Positions 41,665 through 51,054 of a stretch of 64,000 bases of DNA are shown one piece after another. The notes under the pieces are model-generated. The model had not been told where the DNA came from. It did no database searches and saw only the letters and a program-made list of their open reading frames with translations. Each line of letters starts with the position of its first letter. Positions within the stretch are counted from its first letter, which is position 1. The position numbers were made by a program, and so were the translations under genes. The DNA is taken from positions 124,001 through 188,000 of the forward strand of contig NZ_PJBC01000061.1 of assembly GCF_002836515.1 (NCBI RefSeq), in the 5' to 3' direction. Source of the stretch: Pseudomonas sp. Choline-02u-1. GTDB lineage: Bacteria; Pseudomonadota; Gammaproteobacteria; Pseudomonadales; Pseudomonadaceae.

Positions 41665-44100
41665 TCACCAATTGTAGGAAACCGTACCAAGCAAAGTACG
41701 ATCCTCACCCCAGTAGCAGCGGCCGGCGTCGTTGCAGCCCGACACATATTCCTTATCGAACAGGTTCTTTGCGTTCAGGTCGAGACTCCAGTGTGTATCG
41801 ATCTGGTAGCCAACAGCCGCGTCAACCAACGTAACGTCGCCAGCATTCAGCTTCCCGTATAGCGAAGGGGAGGTGTAAGCAAACGCGCTGTCGAAATAAC
41901 GCACACCACCCGCGACGTACAAACCTTTCAGATCACCGTCGAGAAAGCGATATTTCGCCCAGGTGGAGGCTTGATTACGTGGCACTCCGGTCATTTGGTG
42001 TCCTTTGACCAGCGACGTCGGCGCATCCTTGGTGATCTTTGCATCGGTGTAGGTGTAAGCCGCCGTGACGTTGAGGTTTTGCGTCAGATTACTGTTGAGT
42101 TCCAGTTCCACACCTTTGGCGCGGCTCTCGCCCACCTGGCGATAGGTCGAGGTCGTTGCATCGAAATAGGTGTCGTCCTTCTTGCGCAGGTCATACAGCG
42201 AGGCCGTGAATGCCGTATCCCAGCCGATCGGCTCGTACTTGAGACCCACTTCATATTGACGGCTGGTGATCGGATCAAGCGGTGCGCCGGCATTGGAAAT
42301 CTGCTGCACCGGCACGAATGCCGTGGAATAGCTGACATACGGCGTCATGCCGTTGTCGAACTGATACATCACGCCGCCCTGATAGGTGAACTTCTTGTCC
42401 TCGGAGCTGATGTTGCTGCCTCGCGCCACTTTGTCGCGAAAGTCACTGTCGACCCAGTCCTGCCGCCCGCCGAGCAGGAACAGCCAGTGGTCGTACTTGC
42501 TCTGAATCTGTGCATAAACGCCTTTCATCTGCTGCTCGAGCAACGTGTTCTGCACAGCAATCGGCGTGGTCGGATCACGCAGGTAGACCGGGTTGTAGAT
42601 GTCGATCGGCCCGACAATGCCGGCATTCCAGTCCTGGTTGAACGAGGTGCGATCGTAGCTGGCGCCAAACAGCACGGTGTTTTCCAGATCTCCCGCCTGG
42701 AACTTGCCTTCCAGCTGGTTATCCAGCGAATACACCATGGATTTGTTGTAGCGATCGTAGGCGGTCATGTTCAACCGTGTGCCGAAGCCGGCGTTGTTCA
42801 GATTGCCCGGCCAGGTTTCGTGGCGGGTGATGCGCGACTGCATGTAGCGCGAGTTCTGGCGGAACTGCCAGTCATCGTTGAACGAATGGCTGAACTCGTA
42901 ACCGGTGCTCCAGGTTTCCCGTTCGAAAGTATTCCAGTCCGGGTCGCCGAGCATGGTGTCTTTGGCCAACTTGCCATTGGGGTTGCTCAGCAACGTGCCA
43001 GCTGCCGGCAGGCCTAGCTCCATGTTGGTGTGATCCTTCTGGTAGTTGGCCAACAGAGTCAGCGTATTGAAATCGTCGAAATTCAGCGTTAGCGAAGGCG
43101 CGATATAAATGCGGTCGTCGGGAACGTGATCGGTCTGGGTATCGGATTTGCGCCCCAGCATCACTACACGCCCGAGGACGTTGCCGCTGTCATTGAGCGG
43201 GCCGGAGACGTCGACGCCGATCTGCCGGCGATTGTTAGAGCCATAACCCAACTGCACTTCGCCGTGAGGCGAGGCAGTCGGGCGTTTGCTGACCAGATTG
43301 ACCAGACCGCCCGGTGCATTTTCGCCATACAGCAGCGAAGACGGGCCACGGAACACCTCAACCCGTTCGAGTCCGTACGGCTCGGTGCTGGTGTCATAGC
43401 GATTGCCCTGCACGCGCAGTCCATCGCGCAGCAAACCGTAGCCGTAATCGGTGGCGTTGAAACCACGGATGTAAAACAAGTCTCCCGCCAGACTGTCACC
43501 GGCAGCGAACGGTGGGGCGAAGATTCCCGGCACGTAGCCGAGGACGTCGGTGAGTGTCTGAGATTTCTGATCTTTGATACGTTGCCCGGTCACCACTGAC
43601 ACCGAACGCGGTGTTTGCGATAGCGGTGTACTGGTTTTGGTACCGATCCGGCTGTTCTGCGCGTTGTAGCCAACGTCGGCGGCATAATCCAGATCCATTG
43701 GATTGGCGAACTGCGCGTTGATGTTGGTCGGGGCCAGTTCCAGGGAATCTCCGTTGGGCAAGGTCTGCAGAATGTAGCTGCCCGGGGCTTGGGGCACGGC
43801 CTGTAAGCCTGAGCCTTGCAACAATTGAGCGAAACCCTGTTCGACGCTGAAGTCGCCGTTCAACCCGGCGCTGCGCAAGCGACTGGTCTGCTGCGGCGAG
43901 AACGACAGAATCACATTCGCGGCAGAGGCGAACTGGCTCAGGGCATTGTCCAGCGGACCGGCGGCAACGGTGTAACGCTGGGATGCGGTTGCAGCGAAGG
44001 CACTGTGGCTGGTGACCAGACAGGTCGCAGCGCTGGCCATCATTAAGCTGTAAGCCATGCAGTGAGGAGAAAAGCGCTGACGGAACGTGGGAAGACGCAT
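41665..44100 (-). CDS. TonB-dependent ferric siderophore receptor with signalling domain
   Basis: An 811-residue outer-membrane receptor: signal peptide (1-36, cleaved after SAFA), STN signalling domain (about 40-110, TVAAGPLDNALSQFASAANV), plug (TPRSVSVVTGQRI, IRGFN, GLERVEVFRGPSSLLYGENAPGG) and a 22-strand barrel ending in the terminal Trp of GTVSYNW. The plug sequences resemble FhuA/FoxA-type hydroxamate receptors. The STN domain and adjacent FecR/FecI genes show it takes part in cell-surface signalling. Which siderophore it binds cannot be read off. It is convergent with mnmE. Confidence 0.93.
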   Translation of the reverse strand: MRLPTFRQRFSPHCMAYSLMMASAATCLVTSHSAFAATASQRYTVAAGPLDNALSQFASAANVILSFSPQQTSRLRSAGLNGDFSVEQGFAQLLQGSGLQAVPQAPGSYILQTLPNGDSLELAPTNINAQFANPMDLDYAADVGYNAQNSRIGTKTSTPLSQTPRSVSVVTGQRIKDQKSQTLTDVLGYVPGIFAPPFAAGDSLAGDLFYIRGFNATDYGYGLLRDGLRVQGNRYDTSTEPYGLERVEVFRGPSSLLYGENAPGGLVNLVSKRPTASPHGEVQLGYGSNNRRQIGVDVSGPLNDSGNVLGRVVMLGRKSDTQTDHVPDDRIYIAPSLTLNFDDFNTLTLLANYQKDHTNMELGLPAAGTLLSNPNGKLAKDTMLGDPDWNTFERETWSTGYEFSHSFNDDWQFRQNSRYMQSRITRHETWPGNLNNAGFGTRLNMTAYDRYNKSMVYSLDNQLEGKFQAGDLENTVLFGASYDRTSFNQDWNAGIVGPIDIYNPVYLRDPTTPIAVQNTLLEQQMKGVYAQIQSKYDHWLFLLGGRQDWVDSDFRDKVARGSNISSEDKKFTYQGGVMYQFDNGMTPYVSYSTAFVPVQQISNAGAPLDPITSRQYEVGLKYEPIGWDTAFTASLYDLRKKDDTYFDATTSTYRQVGESRAKGVELELNSNLTQNLNVTAAYTYTDAKITKDAPTSLVKGHQMTGVPRNQASTWAKYRFLDGDLKGLYVAGGVRYFDSAFAYTSPSLYGKLNAGDVTLVDAAVGYQIDTHWSLDLNAKNLFDKEYVSGCNDAGRCYWGEDRTLLGTVSYNW

Positions 44101-44219
44101 AGGTGGATGTGCCCTGAAGGTGGCTAAGAGCCGCGTTTATCGCGATTACCTGTAGGGCCGGGTCAGGGCAAAAAAAGATAACCCTCTTTGCATTTATTTT
44201 TTCCCAGGCGTTGTTTCGA

Positions 44220-45167
44220 TCAGATGCTGTGGCTGATCGAGACCCAGTAACGGCTGAAATAGCGGACATTGATCGGCAACGAAGCCTGTAGGTTGGCCAG
44301 CACTGCGTCGGTCGAATCAAGCCGGAACGTCCCGGAGACCCGCAAGTCCCGCGAGCGGCGATCGCAATGCAAAACACCGCTGCGATAGCGTCCCAACGCT
44401 TCGATGACATCGCCCAAGCGCGCATTCAGAACGATCAATTGACCGTTGATCCAGGCCACTTCCGATGATTGAAAAGGATGAGTCAGGCCGACATGCCGAC
44501 TATCGAAATCCGTGCTTTCGCCTCCTTTCAGGATGAGCGCAGCAGTGGATGACTGCGCAGGTTGAACGCTGACTCGATCTTCCAGCACGCCGACCCGGGT
44601 TGAGCTCGACATTTGATGCACCGAGAACCGGGTGCCCAATGCCTGGATTCGACCGTCGCGGGTTTGCACGTAAAACGGGCGCTGGTCGCCAAGCTTGCCG
44701 GTTTGAATGAGGATTTCGCCCGAGCGCAAGCGAATCAGGCGCTGGGCTGCGTCGAAAGCAACATCTATGGCCGAGTCGGTGTTCAGCTGGATCTGGCTGC
44801 CATCAGCGAGGCTGACGGTCCGACGCTGGCCAACACCGGTTTTATAGTCGGCCCAGACGTATCCAAGGGATGTGTGTCGTTGGACATTCCAGCCCAGGAA
44901 GCCTGTGCCCGCTGCAAGCAGCAACAGCTTCAGTACCTGGCGCCGTTGTTGGCCGCTATTGAACGCGCGACGTTTCAGATCCTGCGGCAGCGTACCGAGG
45001 TGGCGCTGCAATTGTTCCATCTGGTTCCACGCCGCCAGATGCGCCGGATCGCTTTCTATCCACAGCTGCCAGGCTTTTTGTTCGGCAAGGCTCGGTGGCT
45101 GGGACTGCAATTGCACGTACCAGCTGGCGGCGGTTTCGAATACCTGGCGGTTGGGGGCGATGGCCAT
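44220..45167 (-). CDS. FecR-type anti-sigma/sigma regulator
   Basis: A 315-residue inner-membrane regulator. A cytoplasmic N-terminus (residues 1-85, ASWYVQLQSQPPSLAEQKAW...LAAWNQM) leads to one membrane span (about 90-105, LKLLLLAAGTGFLGW) and a periplasmic FecR domain (about 118-215, RRTVSLADGSQIQLNTDSA, LRSGEILIQ, ALGTRFSV). It transmits occupancy of the downstream receptor to the sigma factor. Start chosen at the Met before AIAPNRQ; its ATG shares one base with the sigma factor stop (TAATG). Confidence 0.92.
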   Translation of the reverse strand: MAIAPNRQVFETAASWYVQLQSQPPSLAEQKAWQLWIESDPAHLAAWNQMEQLQRHLGTLPQDLKRRAFNSGQQRRQVLKLLLLAAGTGFLGWNVQRHTSLGYVWADYKTGVGQRRTVSLADGSQIQLNTDSAIDVAFDAAQRLIRLRSGEILIQTGKLGDQRPFYVQTRDGRIQALGTRFSVHQMSSSTRVGVLEDRVSVQPAQSSTAALILKGGESTDFDSRHVGLTHPFQSSEVAWINGQLIVLNARLGDVIEALGRYRSGVLHCDRRSRDLRVSGTFRLDSTDAVLANLQASLPINVRYFSRYWVSISHSI

Positions 45168-45673
45168 TAATGCTGCGCCATCACAACAGCACATTCAGTC
45201 AGAGCGCGGATCATGTGTTTCTTGACTGTGGTCAGCGAAACCTTCAGCTGCAGAGCAATCTGTTGATAAGTCATGCCATCCACCTGCGAGAGGATGAATA
45301 TCTGCCGTGCCCGCGTGCCAAGGCCGGCCAATGCTTTATCCACAGCGACCAGCGTTTCAATAATCAGCGCCTTATCTTCTTCGCTGATGACCAAGCCTTC
45401 GGGCCGAGCCGCCAATGTCTGCAAATACGCGGTTTCGATGGAGCACCGTCGATAGCGATCGATGACCAGACCGCGTGCGATGGTCGCCAGGTAATCCCTC
45501 GGCTCTCGAATATGCGCCGCATTGCGCGCCGCCAGAATTCTCAGAAACGTGTCATGTGCCACATCGGCTGCATCGCAGGTGTTATGCAGTTTGCCTTTGA
45601 GCCAACCATATAGCCACGAATGGTGTTGCTCGTAGATTTGCTCAATCGCAGCGGTGTGGGCGGGTAGGGACAT
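45167..45673 (-). CDS. FecI-type extracytoplasmic function sigma factor
   Basis: A 168-residue ECF sigma factor. Region 2 lies at about 10-80 (IEQIYEQHHSWLYGWL, DVAHDTFLRILAAR, DYLATIARGLVIDRYRR) and region 4 at about 110-160 (LAGLGTRARQIFILSQVDG, TYQQIALQLKVSLTTVKKHM). It should drive the receptor gene when iron is short and siderophore is bound. No good ribosome site precedes the ATG. A Fur box lies 18 bases upstream. Confidence 0.92.
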   Translation of the reverse strand: MSLPAHTAAIEQIYEQHHSWLYGWLKGKLHNTCDAADVAHDTFLRILAARNAAHIREPRDYLATIARGLVIDRYRRCSIETAYLQTLAARPEGLVISEEDKALIIETLVAVDKALAGLGTRARQIFILSQVDGMTYQQIALQLKVSLTTVKKHMIRALTECAVVMAQH

Positions 45674-45690
45674 GGGGAGGAACTGGCGAG

Positions 45691-45713
45691 TTAATGATAA
45701 TGGCTATTATTAG
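45691..45713 (-). promoter_or_regulatory. Fur box upstream of the FecI-type sigma gene
   Basis: The sequence TTAATGATAATGGCTATTAT is a near-palindromic match to the GATAATGATAATCATTATC consensus, placed just upstream of the sigma-factor start. It predicts repression of the fecI-fecR genes by Fur when iron is plentiful. Confidence 0.82.
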
Positions 45714-45828
45714 CCTCTGTTACCTTCTCTCACAATAGACTTTTCACTTCCTGCTATTGGCTTCCCCATGCCTCACCGATCCTTCGCTGAGGCTTTTCTG
45801 CGCCTGAAAAAACCCCTTCCGGCAATTT

Positions 45829-46115
45829 TCTGTGGATTAAGCTCTGTGAATAACTGCCGTTAAGGTCAGTTGATAACAGGGCTCGAAAACTGAATATAAC
45901 CCGCCCTGTGGATAACCATGCTGTTCATCCACAGGCTTAAACCGGTTATCCAAGGGCCTCATCGGCACCTGAACACAGGGTTTTGAAAGTCTGTACACAT
46001 TGTAAAATAAGGGCTGTGGCGATCTATCCACAGAAAGCACGCTCAGTAAGAATAAACATAAAAACAAAGGTTTTATAAATTTCTCTCTTTTTTATTCTTT
46101 TAACCTCGAGTTCTC
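45829..46115. other. Second origin-like region upstream of mnmG
   Basis: The 568-base gap between the sigma gene and mnmG holds a perfect DnaA box at 45907 (minus) and near matches at 45831, 45845, 45946, and 46024, then an AT-rich block (about 46048-46110). The layout copies that of oriC 8.5 kb away. A second autonomously replicating origin near mnmG (gidA) has been described in pseudomonads. Whether it fires here is not known. The mnmG promoter should also lie near 46120-46190. Confidence 0.65.
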
Positions 46116-46241
46116 CACAGCTGGTTAAATTTTGTTCAAAGGGTTCTTTAGAAAGGGCGAAGTCCCTATACTTGCCGACCAGGTTCAGAAACCTGAGCTC
46201 AACTATTTCCTGAATGACCTACTTAAGCAGGCACGAGGTGC

Positions 46242-48143
46242 GTGGTGGATTTCCCTTCCCGTTTTGAAGTGATCGTCATCGGCGGCGGTCATGCCGGTAC
46301 CGAGGCAGCACTGGCGTCAGCACGCATGGGCGCAAAAACCCTGTTGCTCACGCATAACGTGGAAACCCTTGGCGCCATGAGTTGCAACCCGGCCATCGGT
46401 GGTATTGGCAAAAGCCATCTGGTCAAGGAAATCGACGCCCTCGGCGGCGCGATGGCCATGGCTACCGATAAAGGCGGCATCCAGTTTCGCGTATTGAACA
46501 GCCGCAAAGGTCCGGCCGTACGGGCCACCCGTGCGCAAGCCGACCGGATTCTATACAAGGCCGCTGTTCGCGAAATCCTCGAAAACCAACCGAACCTGTG
46601 GATATTTCAACAGGCTGCTGACGACCTGATCGTTGAGCAGGAGCAAGTCCGCGGTGTCGTCACGCAAATGGGTCTGCGCTTTTTCGCCGACTCCGTGGTG
46701 CTGACCACCGGTACGTTCCTCGGCGGACTTATCCACATTGGTCTGCAGAATTTTTCCGGCGGCCGTGCCGGCGATCCGCCGTCGATCGCGCTGGCGCACC
46801 GTTTGCGTGAACTGCCGTTGCGTGTCGGTCGTTTGAAAACCGGCACACCACCGCGTATCGACGGCAAATCTGTGGATTTCTCGGTGATGACCGAGCAGCC
46901 AGGCGATACGCCGATCCCGGTGATGTCGTTCATGGGCAACAAGGAACAGCATCCACGGCAGGTCAGTTGCTGGATTACGCACACTAACGCTCGCACTCAC
47001 GAAATCATTGCCGCGAATCTTGATCGTTCGCCGATGTATTCCGCTGCCGGGGAAATCGAAGGCGTCGGCCCGCGTTATTGCCCGTCGATCGAAGACAAGA
47101 TTCACCGCTTTGCCGACAAGGAAAGCCATCAGGTGTTCATCGAGCCGGAAGGTCTGACCACCCATGAGCTGTACCCGAACGGGATATCCACAAGCTTGCC
47201 GTTTGATGTGCAGTTGCAGATCGTGCAATCGATCCGCGGCATGGAAAACGCGCACATCGTGCGTCCGGGTTATGCAATTGAGTACGACTACTTCGATCCG
47301 CGCGACTTGAAGTACAGCCTGGAAACCAAAGTCATCGGCGGTCTGTTCTTCGCCGGGCAGATCAATGGCACCACCGGTTACGAAGAAGCTGGCGCGCAAG
47401 GTCTGCTCGCCGGGGCCAACGCTGCGCTGCGTGCCAAGGGCAAAGAAGCCTGGTGTCCGCGTCGCGATGAAGCGTACATCGGCGTTCTGGTCGACGACCT
47501 GATCACCCTCGGTACCCAAGAGCCGTACCGCATGTTCACTTCACGCGCCGAGTACCGCCTGATCCTGCGCGAGGACAACGCCGACTTGCGTCTGACCGAA
47601 AAAGGTCGCGAGCTTGGTCTGGTCGATGACGCGCGTTGGGCGGCCTTCTGCAAGAAACGCGAAAGCATCGAGCTCGAAGAGCAGCGTCTGAAGAGCACCT
47701 GGGTACGGCCGAATACCCCTCAGGGCGAGGCGATTGCCGAGAAATTCGGCACGCCGCTGACCCACGAATACAATCTGCTCAACCTGTTGAGCCGCCCGGA
47801 AATCGATTACGCCGGTCTCGTTGAAGTGACCGGGCAGGGCGCCGAAGATCCACAGGTTGCCGAGCAGGTTGAGATCAAGACCAAGTACGCCGGTTACATC
47901 GATCGTCAACAGGATGAGATCGCCCGGCTGCGCGCCAGTGAAGACACCAAATTGCCTGTGGATATCGACTACACGAACATTTCCGGTCTCTCCAAGGAGA
48001 TCCAGAGCAAGCTCGGCGCGACGCGCCCCGAGACGCTCGGTCAGGCTTCGCGAATTCCGGGCGTGACCCCGGCAGCCATTTCGCTGTTGATGATTCATTT
48101 GAAAAAACGCGGCGCGGGCCGTCAGTTGGAGCAAAGCGCTTGA
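46242..48143 (+). CDS. mnmG: tRNA uridine-5-carboxymethylaminomethyl modification enzyme MnmG
   Basis: A 633-residue FAD enzyme, partner of MnmE. FAD-binding VIVIGGGHAGTEAALASARM at the N-terminus, the conserved MSCNPAIGGIGKSHLVKEID block, LTTGTFLGGLIHIG, and the C-terminal helical domain ending IPGVTPAAISLLMIHLKKR. Start is GTG 46242 (a second GTG follows at once). It overlaps rsmG by 4 bases. A DnaA box lies inside at 46729. Confidence 0.96.
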   Translation: MVDFPSRFEVIVIGGGHAGTEAALASARMGAKTLLLTHNVETLGAMSCNPAIGGIGKSHLVKEIDALGGAMAMATDKGGIQFRVLNSRKGPAVRATRAQADRILYKAAVREILENQPNLWIFQQAADDLIVEQEQVRGVVTQMGLRFFADSVVLTTGTFLGGLIHIGLQNFSGGRAGDPPSIALAHRLRELPLRVGRLKTGTPPRIDGKSVDFSVMTEQPGDTPIPVMSFMGNKEQHPRQVSCWITHTNARTHEIIAANLDRSPMYSAAGEIEGVGPRYCPSIEDKIHRFADKESHQVFIEPEGLTTHELYPNGISTSLPFDVQLQIVQSIRGMENAHIVRPGYAIEYDYFDPRDLKYSLETKVIGGLFFAGQINGTTGYEEAGAQGLLAGANAALRAKGKEAWCPRRDEAYIGVLVDDLITLGTQEPYRMFTSRAEYRLILREDNADLRLTEKGRELGLVDDARWAAFCKKRESIELEEQRLKSTWVRPNTPQGEAIAEKFGTPLTHEYNLLNLLSRPEIDYAGLVEVTGQGAEDPQVAEQVEIKTKYAGYIDRQQDEIARLRASEDTKLPVDIDYTNISGLSKEIQSKLGATRPETLGQASRIPGVTPAAISLLMIHLKKRGAGRQLEQSA

Positions 48144-48784
48144 GTGCCAATGTCACTTCGCAACACGCCGAAGAGTTATCCACAGGAGCCCTTGAGCTCG
48201 GTATTGAGCTCACGCAAACCCAGCACGAATTGCTGCTGGGTTATCTGGCCCTGTTGATCAAATGGAACCAGGCCTACAACCTCACTGCCGTGCGCGATCC
48301 GGACGAAATGGTCTCGCGTCACTTGCTCGATAGTCTGAGCGTGATGTCGTTCATCGAAAACGGTCGCTGGCTCGACGTTGGCAGTGGCGGCGGGATGCCA
48401 GGCATTCCGTTGGCGATCCTGTATCCGGGATCGCAAGTGACCTGCCTGGACAGCAATGGCAAGAAAACCCGCTTCCTGACTCAGGTCAAACTCGAACTCA
48501 AGCTGGATAACCTGCAAGTTATCCACAGTCGCGTCGAAGCGTTTCAGCCTGCCCAGCCGTTCAACGGGATCATTTCCCGGGCATTCAGCAGCATGGAAAA
48601 CTTCACTAACTGGACTCGCCACCTGGGCGACGCCGATACACGCTGGCTGGCAATGAAGGGCGTTCATCCGGCCGATGAGCTGGTAGCATTGCCGGCAGAT
48701 TTCAAACTCGATAGCGAACACGCCCTGGCCGTCCCCGGTTGCCAAGGCCAACGCCATCTGCTGATACTGCGCCGCACGGCATGA
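48140..48784 (+). CDS. rsmG: 16S rRNA (guanine-527-N7) methyltransferase
   Basis: A 214-residue methyltransferase acting on G527 of 16S rRNA. The AdoMet motif is WLDVGSGGGMPGIPLAI (about 71-87), with LLIKWNQAYNLTAVRDP and the LLDSL segment upstream. The start is a TTG at 48140 that overlaps the mnmG stop (TTGA); no in-frame ATG lies near. Two DnaA boxes (48176, 48519) are inside the gene. Confidence 0.94.
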   Translation: MSANVTSQHAEELSTGALELGIELTQTQHELLLGYLALLIKWNQAYNLTAVRDPDEMVSRHLLDSLSVMSFIENGRWLDVGSGGGMPGIPLAILYPGSQVTCLDSNGKKTRFLTQVKLELKLDNLQVIHSRVEAFQPAQPFNGIISRAFSSMENFTNWTRHLGDADTRWLAMKGVHPADELVALPADFKLDSEHALAVPGCQGQRHLLILRRTA

Positions 48785-48802
48785 TTGGGAACACAAGCAA
48801 GA

Positions 48803-49600
48803 ATGGCTAAGGTATTCGCGATAGCGAACCAGAAAGGTGGTGTGGGCAAGACCACCACCTGCATCAACCTCGCAGCATCCCTGGTCGCGACCAAGCGCCG
48901 GGTGCTGTTGATCGATCTCGATCCACAAGGCAACGCCACCATGGGTAGCGGTGTGGATAAACATGGTCTGGAAAACTCGGTCTACGATCTGCTGATCGGC
49001 GAATGCGACCTGGGCCAGGCCATGCACTTCTCCGAGCACGGCGGTTACCAACTGCTCCCGGCCAACCGCGACCTGACCGCGGCCGAAGTGGTGCTGCTGG
49101 AAATGCAGATGAAGGAAAGCCGTCTGCGTAGCGCGCTGGCGCCCATCCGTGACAACTACGATTACATTCTGATCGACTGCCCACCGTCGCTGTCGATGCT
49201 CACGCTTAACGCATTGGTCGCCGCTGACGGCGTCATTATCCCCATGCAGTGCGAATACTTTGCGCTGGAAGGTTTGAGCGACCTTGTGGATAACATCAAG
49301 CGCATCGCTGAACTGCTGAATCCGAACCTGAAAGTCGAAGGCCTGCTGCGGACCATGTATGACCCGCGCCTGAGCCTGATGAACGATGTCTCGGCGCAGC
49401 TCAAGGAACACTTCGGCGATCAGCTGTACGACACGGTGATCCCGCGCAACATTCGCCTGGCCGAAGCACCGAGCTACGGCATGCCGGCGCTGGCTTACGA
49501 CAAGCAATCGCGTGGCGCGCTGGCCTATCTGGCCCTGGCGGGCGAGATGGTTCGCCGTCAGCGCAAAAATTCACGTATCGCCGCTGCCCAGCCAACTTAA
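48803..49600 (+). CDS. parA: Chromosome partitioning ATPase ParA (Soj)
   Basis: A 265-residue Walker-type ATPase. Deviant Walker A NQKGGVGKTTTCINLAASL, LLIDLDPQGNATMG, and DYILIDCPPSLSML. It positions ParB-parS complexes so that the new origins move apart. Start ATG 48803 gives the standard MAKVFAIANQKGG N-terminus; the frame is open to a TTG at 48785. DnaA boxes at 48952 and 49285 lie within. ParB follows 9 bases later. Confidence 0.96.
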   Translation: MAKVFAIANQKGGVGKTTTCINLAASLVATKRRVLLIDLDPQGNATMGSGVDKHGLENSVYDLLIGECDLGQAMHFSEHGGYQLLPANRDLTAAEVVLLEMQMKESRLRSALAPIRDNYDYILIDCPPSLSMLTLNALVAADGVIIPMQCEYFALEGLSDLVDNIKRIAELLNPNLKVEGLLRTMYDPRLSLMNDVSAQLKEHFGDQLYDTVIPRNIRLAEAPSYGMPALAYDKQSRGALAYLALAGEMVRRQRKNSRIAAAQPT

Positions 49601-49609
49601 GGAATCCCC

Positions 49610-50482
49610 ATGGCCGTCAAGAAACGAGGTCTCGGACGTGGACTGGATGCACTGCTGAGTGGTCCGACGGTCAGCGCGCTCGAAGAACAAGCCGCGCAGG
49701 CTGACACCCGCGAACTGCAACACCTGCCGCTGGACCTGCTGCAGCGCGGCAAATATCAGCCGCGCCGCGATATGGATCCCCAGGCACTCGAAGAACTCGC
49801 GCAGTCGATCAAGGCCCAAGGCGTGATGCAGCCGATCGTAGTACGACCGATTGGCGGTGGCCGCTTCGAGATCATCGCTGGTGAACGCCGCTGGCGCGCG
49901 AGCCAGCAGGCCGGGCAGGAAACCATCCCTGCAATGGTGCGCGATGTGCCTGATGAAACGGCCATTGCGATTGCGCTGATCGAAAACATCCAGCGTGAGG
50001 ATCTCAACCCGATCGAAGAAGCAGTCGCCTTGCAGCGTTTGCAGCAGGAGTTCCAGCTGACTCAGCAGCAGGTTGCCGAGGCTGTGGGTAAGTCTCGAGT
50101 GACTGTGGCTAACCTGTTGCGACTTATTGCACTGCCTGAAGTCATCAAAACCATGCTGTCGCACGGTGATCTGGAAATGGGTCACGCACGTGCCTTGCTC
50201 GGTCTACCGGACAATCAGCAGGTCGAAGGGGCGCGACATGTTGTCGCACGAGGGCTGACTGTGCGCCAAACCGAGGCACTGGTTCGCCAGTGGTTGAGTG
50301 GCAAACCGGAGCCTGTGGAAGCTGCAAAACCCGACCCGGACATCGCCCGCCTCGAGCAGCGGCTGGCCGAGCGCCTGGGCTCTGCGGTGCAGATTCGCCA
50401 CGGGAAGAAGGGCAAGGGCCAATTGGTGATTGGTTATAACTCGCTTGATGAGCTTCAAGGTGTGCTCGCGCACATCCGCTGA
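49610..50482 (+). CDS. parB: Chromosome partitioning protein ParB (Spo0J)
   Basis: A 290-residue centromere-binding protein. N-terminal RGLGRGLDALLSG, the CTPase region with LQRGKYQPRRDMDP and GERRWRASQQAG (GERR box), the helix-turn-helix in LTQQQVAEAVGKSRVTVANLLR, and a C-terminal dimer domain. Its target parS is found here within recF. It is co-transcribed with parA. Confidence 0.96.
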   Translation: MAVKKRGLGRGLDALLSGPTVSALEEQAAQADTRELQHLPLDLLQRGKYQPRRDMDPQALEELAQSIKAQGVMQPIVVRPIGGGRFEIIAGERRWRASQQAGQETIPAMVRDVPDETAIAIALIENIQREDLNPIEEAVALQRLQQEFQLTQQQVAEAVGKSRVTVANLLRLIALPEVIKTMLSHGDLEMGHARALLGLPDNQQVEGARHVVARGLTVRQTEALVRQWLSGKPEPVEAAKPDPDIARLEQRLAERLGSAVQIRHGKKGKGQLVIGYNSLDELQGVLAHIR

Positions 50483-50531
50483 AACATTTCCTCATGTAGC
50501 GTGCAGTCGGAAATCACTACCTGACAGTTGA

Positions 50532-50553
50532 ATAGGGGCAGAACCGCCCCTAT
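50532..50553. other. Inverted repeat upstream of the atp operon
   Basis: ATAGGGGC and GCCCCTAT form a perfect 8-bp stem with a 6-base loop, not followed by a T-run. It lies between parB and atpI. It could be a weak terminator for parAB, a leader hairpin or an operator; nothing in the sequence decides. Confidence 0.5.
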
Positions 50554-50630
50554 ACTCTGCGCGCATTTTGTCGGCACAAATTATGCCAAGTTATTGAATT
50601 CTGGCAGCCGACCATTGGAGAGCATTTGTG

Positions 50631-51038
50631 ATGGAAACCCGCACGCCAAACCGCTTGCCTTTCCATCGCCTGGCGGTATTTCCGGTGTTGATGGCTCAAT
50701 TTGTCGTTCTGCTTATTGCCGCTTTGGCGCTCTGGCAATGGCATGGAGTCGTTGCGGGGTACTCGGGACTTTGCGGAGGCCTGATAGCCTTGCTGCCCAA
50801 TGTGTATTTCGCTCATAGGGCATTTCGGTTTTCCGGCGCCCGAGCAGCCCAGTCCATCGTCCGGTCTTTTTATGCCGGCGAGGCAGGCAAACTGATTTTA
50901 ACGGCAGTGCTGTTTGCACTGGTGTTCGCAGGTGTGAAGCCACTGGCGCCAATCGCAGTATTTGGCGTGTTCGTGCTGACTCAGTCGGTCAGCTGGTTCG
51001 CTCCCCTGCTGATGAGAACAAGACTTTCGAGACCTTAG
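50631..51038 (+). CDS. atpI: ATP synthase assembly protein AtpI
   Basis: A 135-residue membrane protein with four hydrophobic segments and the family stretch YSGLCGGLIALLPNVYFAHRAF. It assists c-ring assembly and begins the atp operon. A GTG at 50628 directly before the ATG could also be used; GGAG lies about 10 bases upstream. atpB follows 16 bases later. Confidence 0.92.
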   Translation: METRTPNRLPFHRLAVFPVLMAQFVVLLIAALALWQWHGVVAGYSGLCGGLIALLPNVYFAHRAFRFSGARAAQSIVRSFYAGEAGKLILTAVLFALVFAGVKPLAPIAVFGVFVLTQSVSWFAPLLMRTRLSRP

Positions 51039-51054
51039 GGCGTTTGAGGCAACC

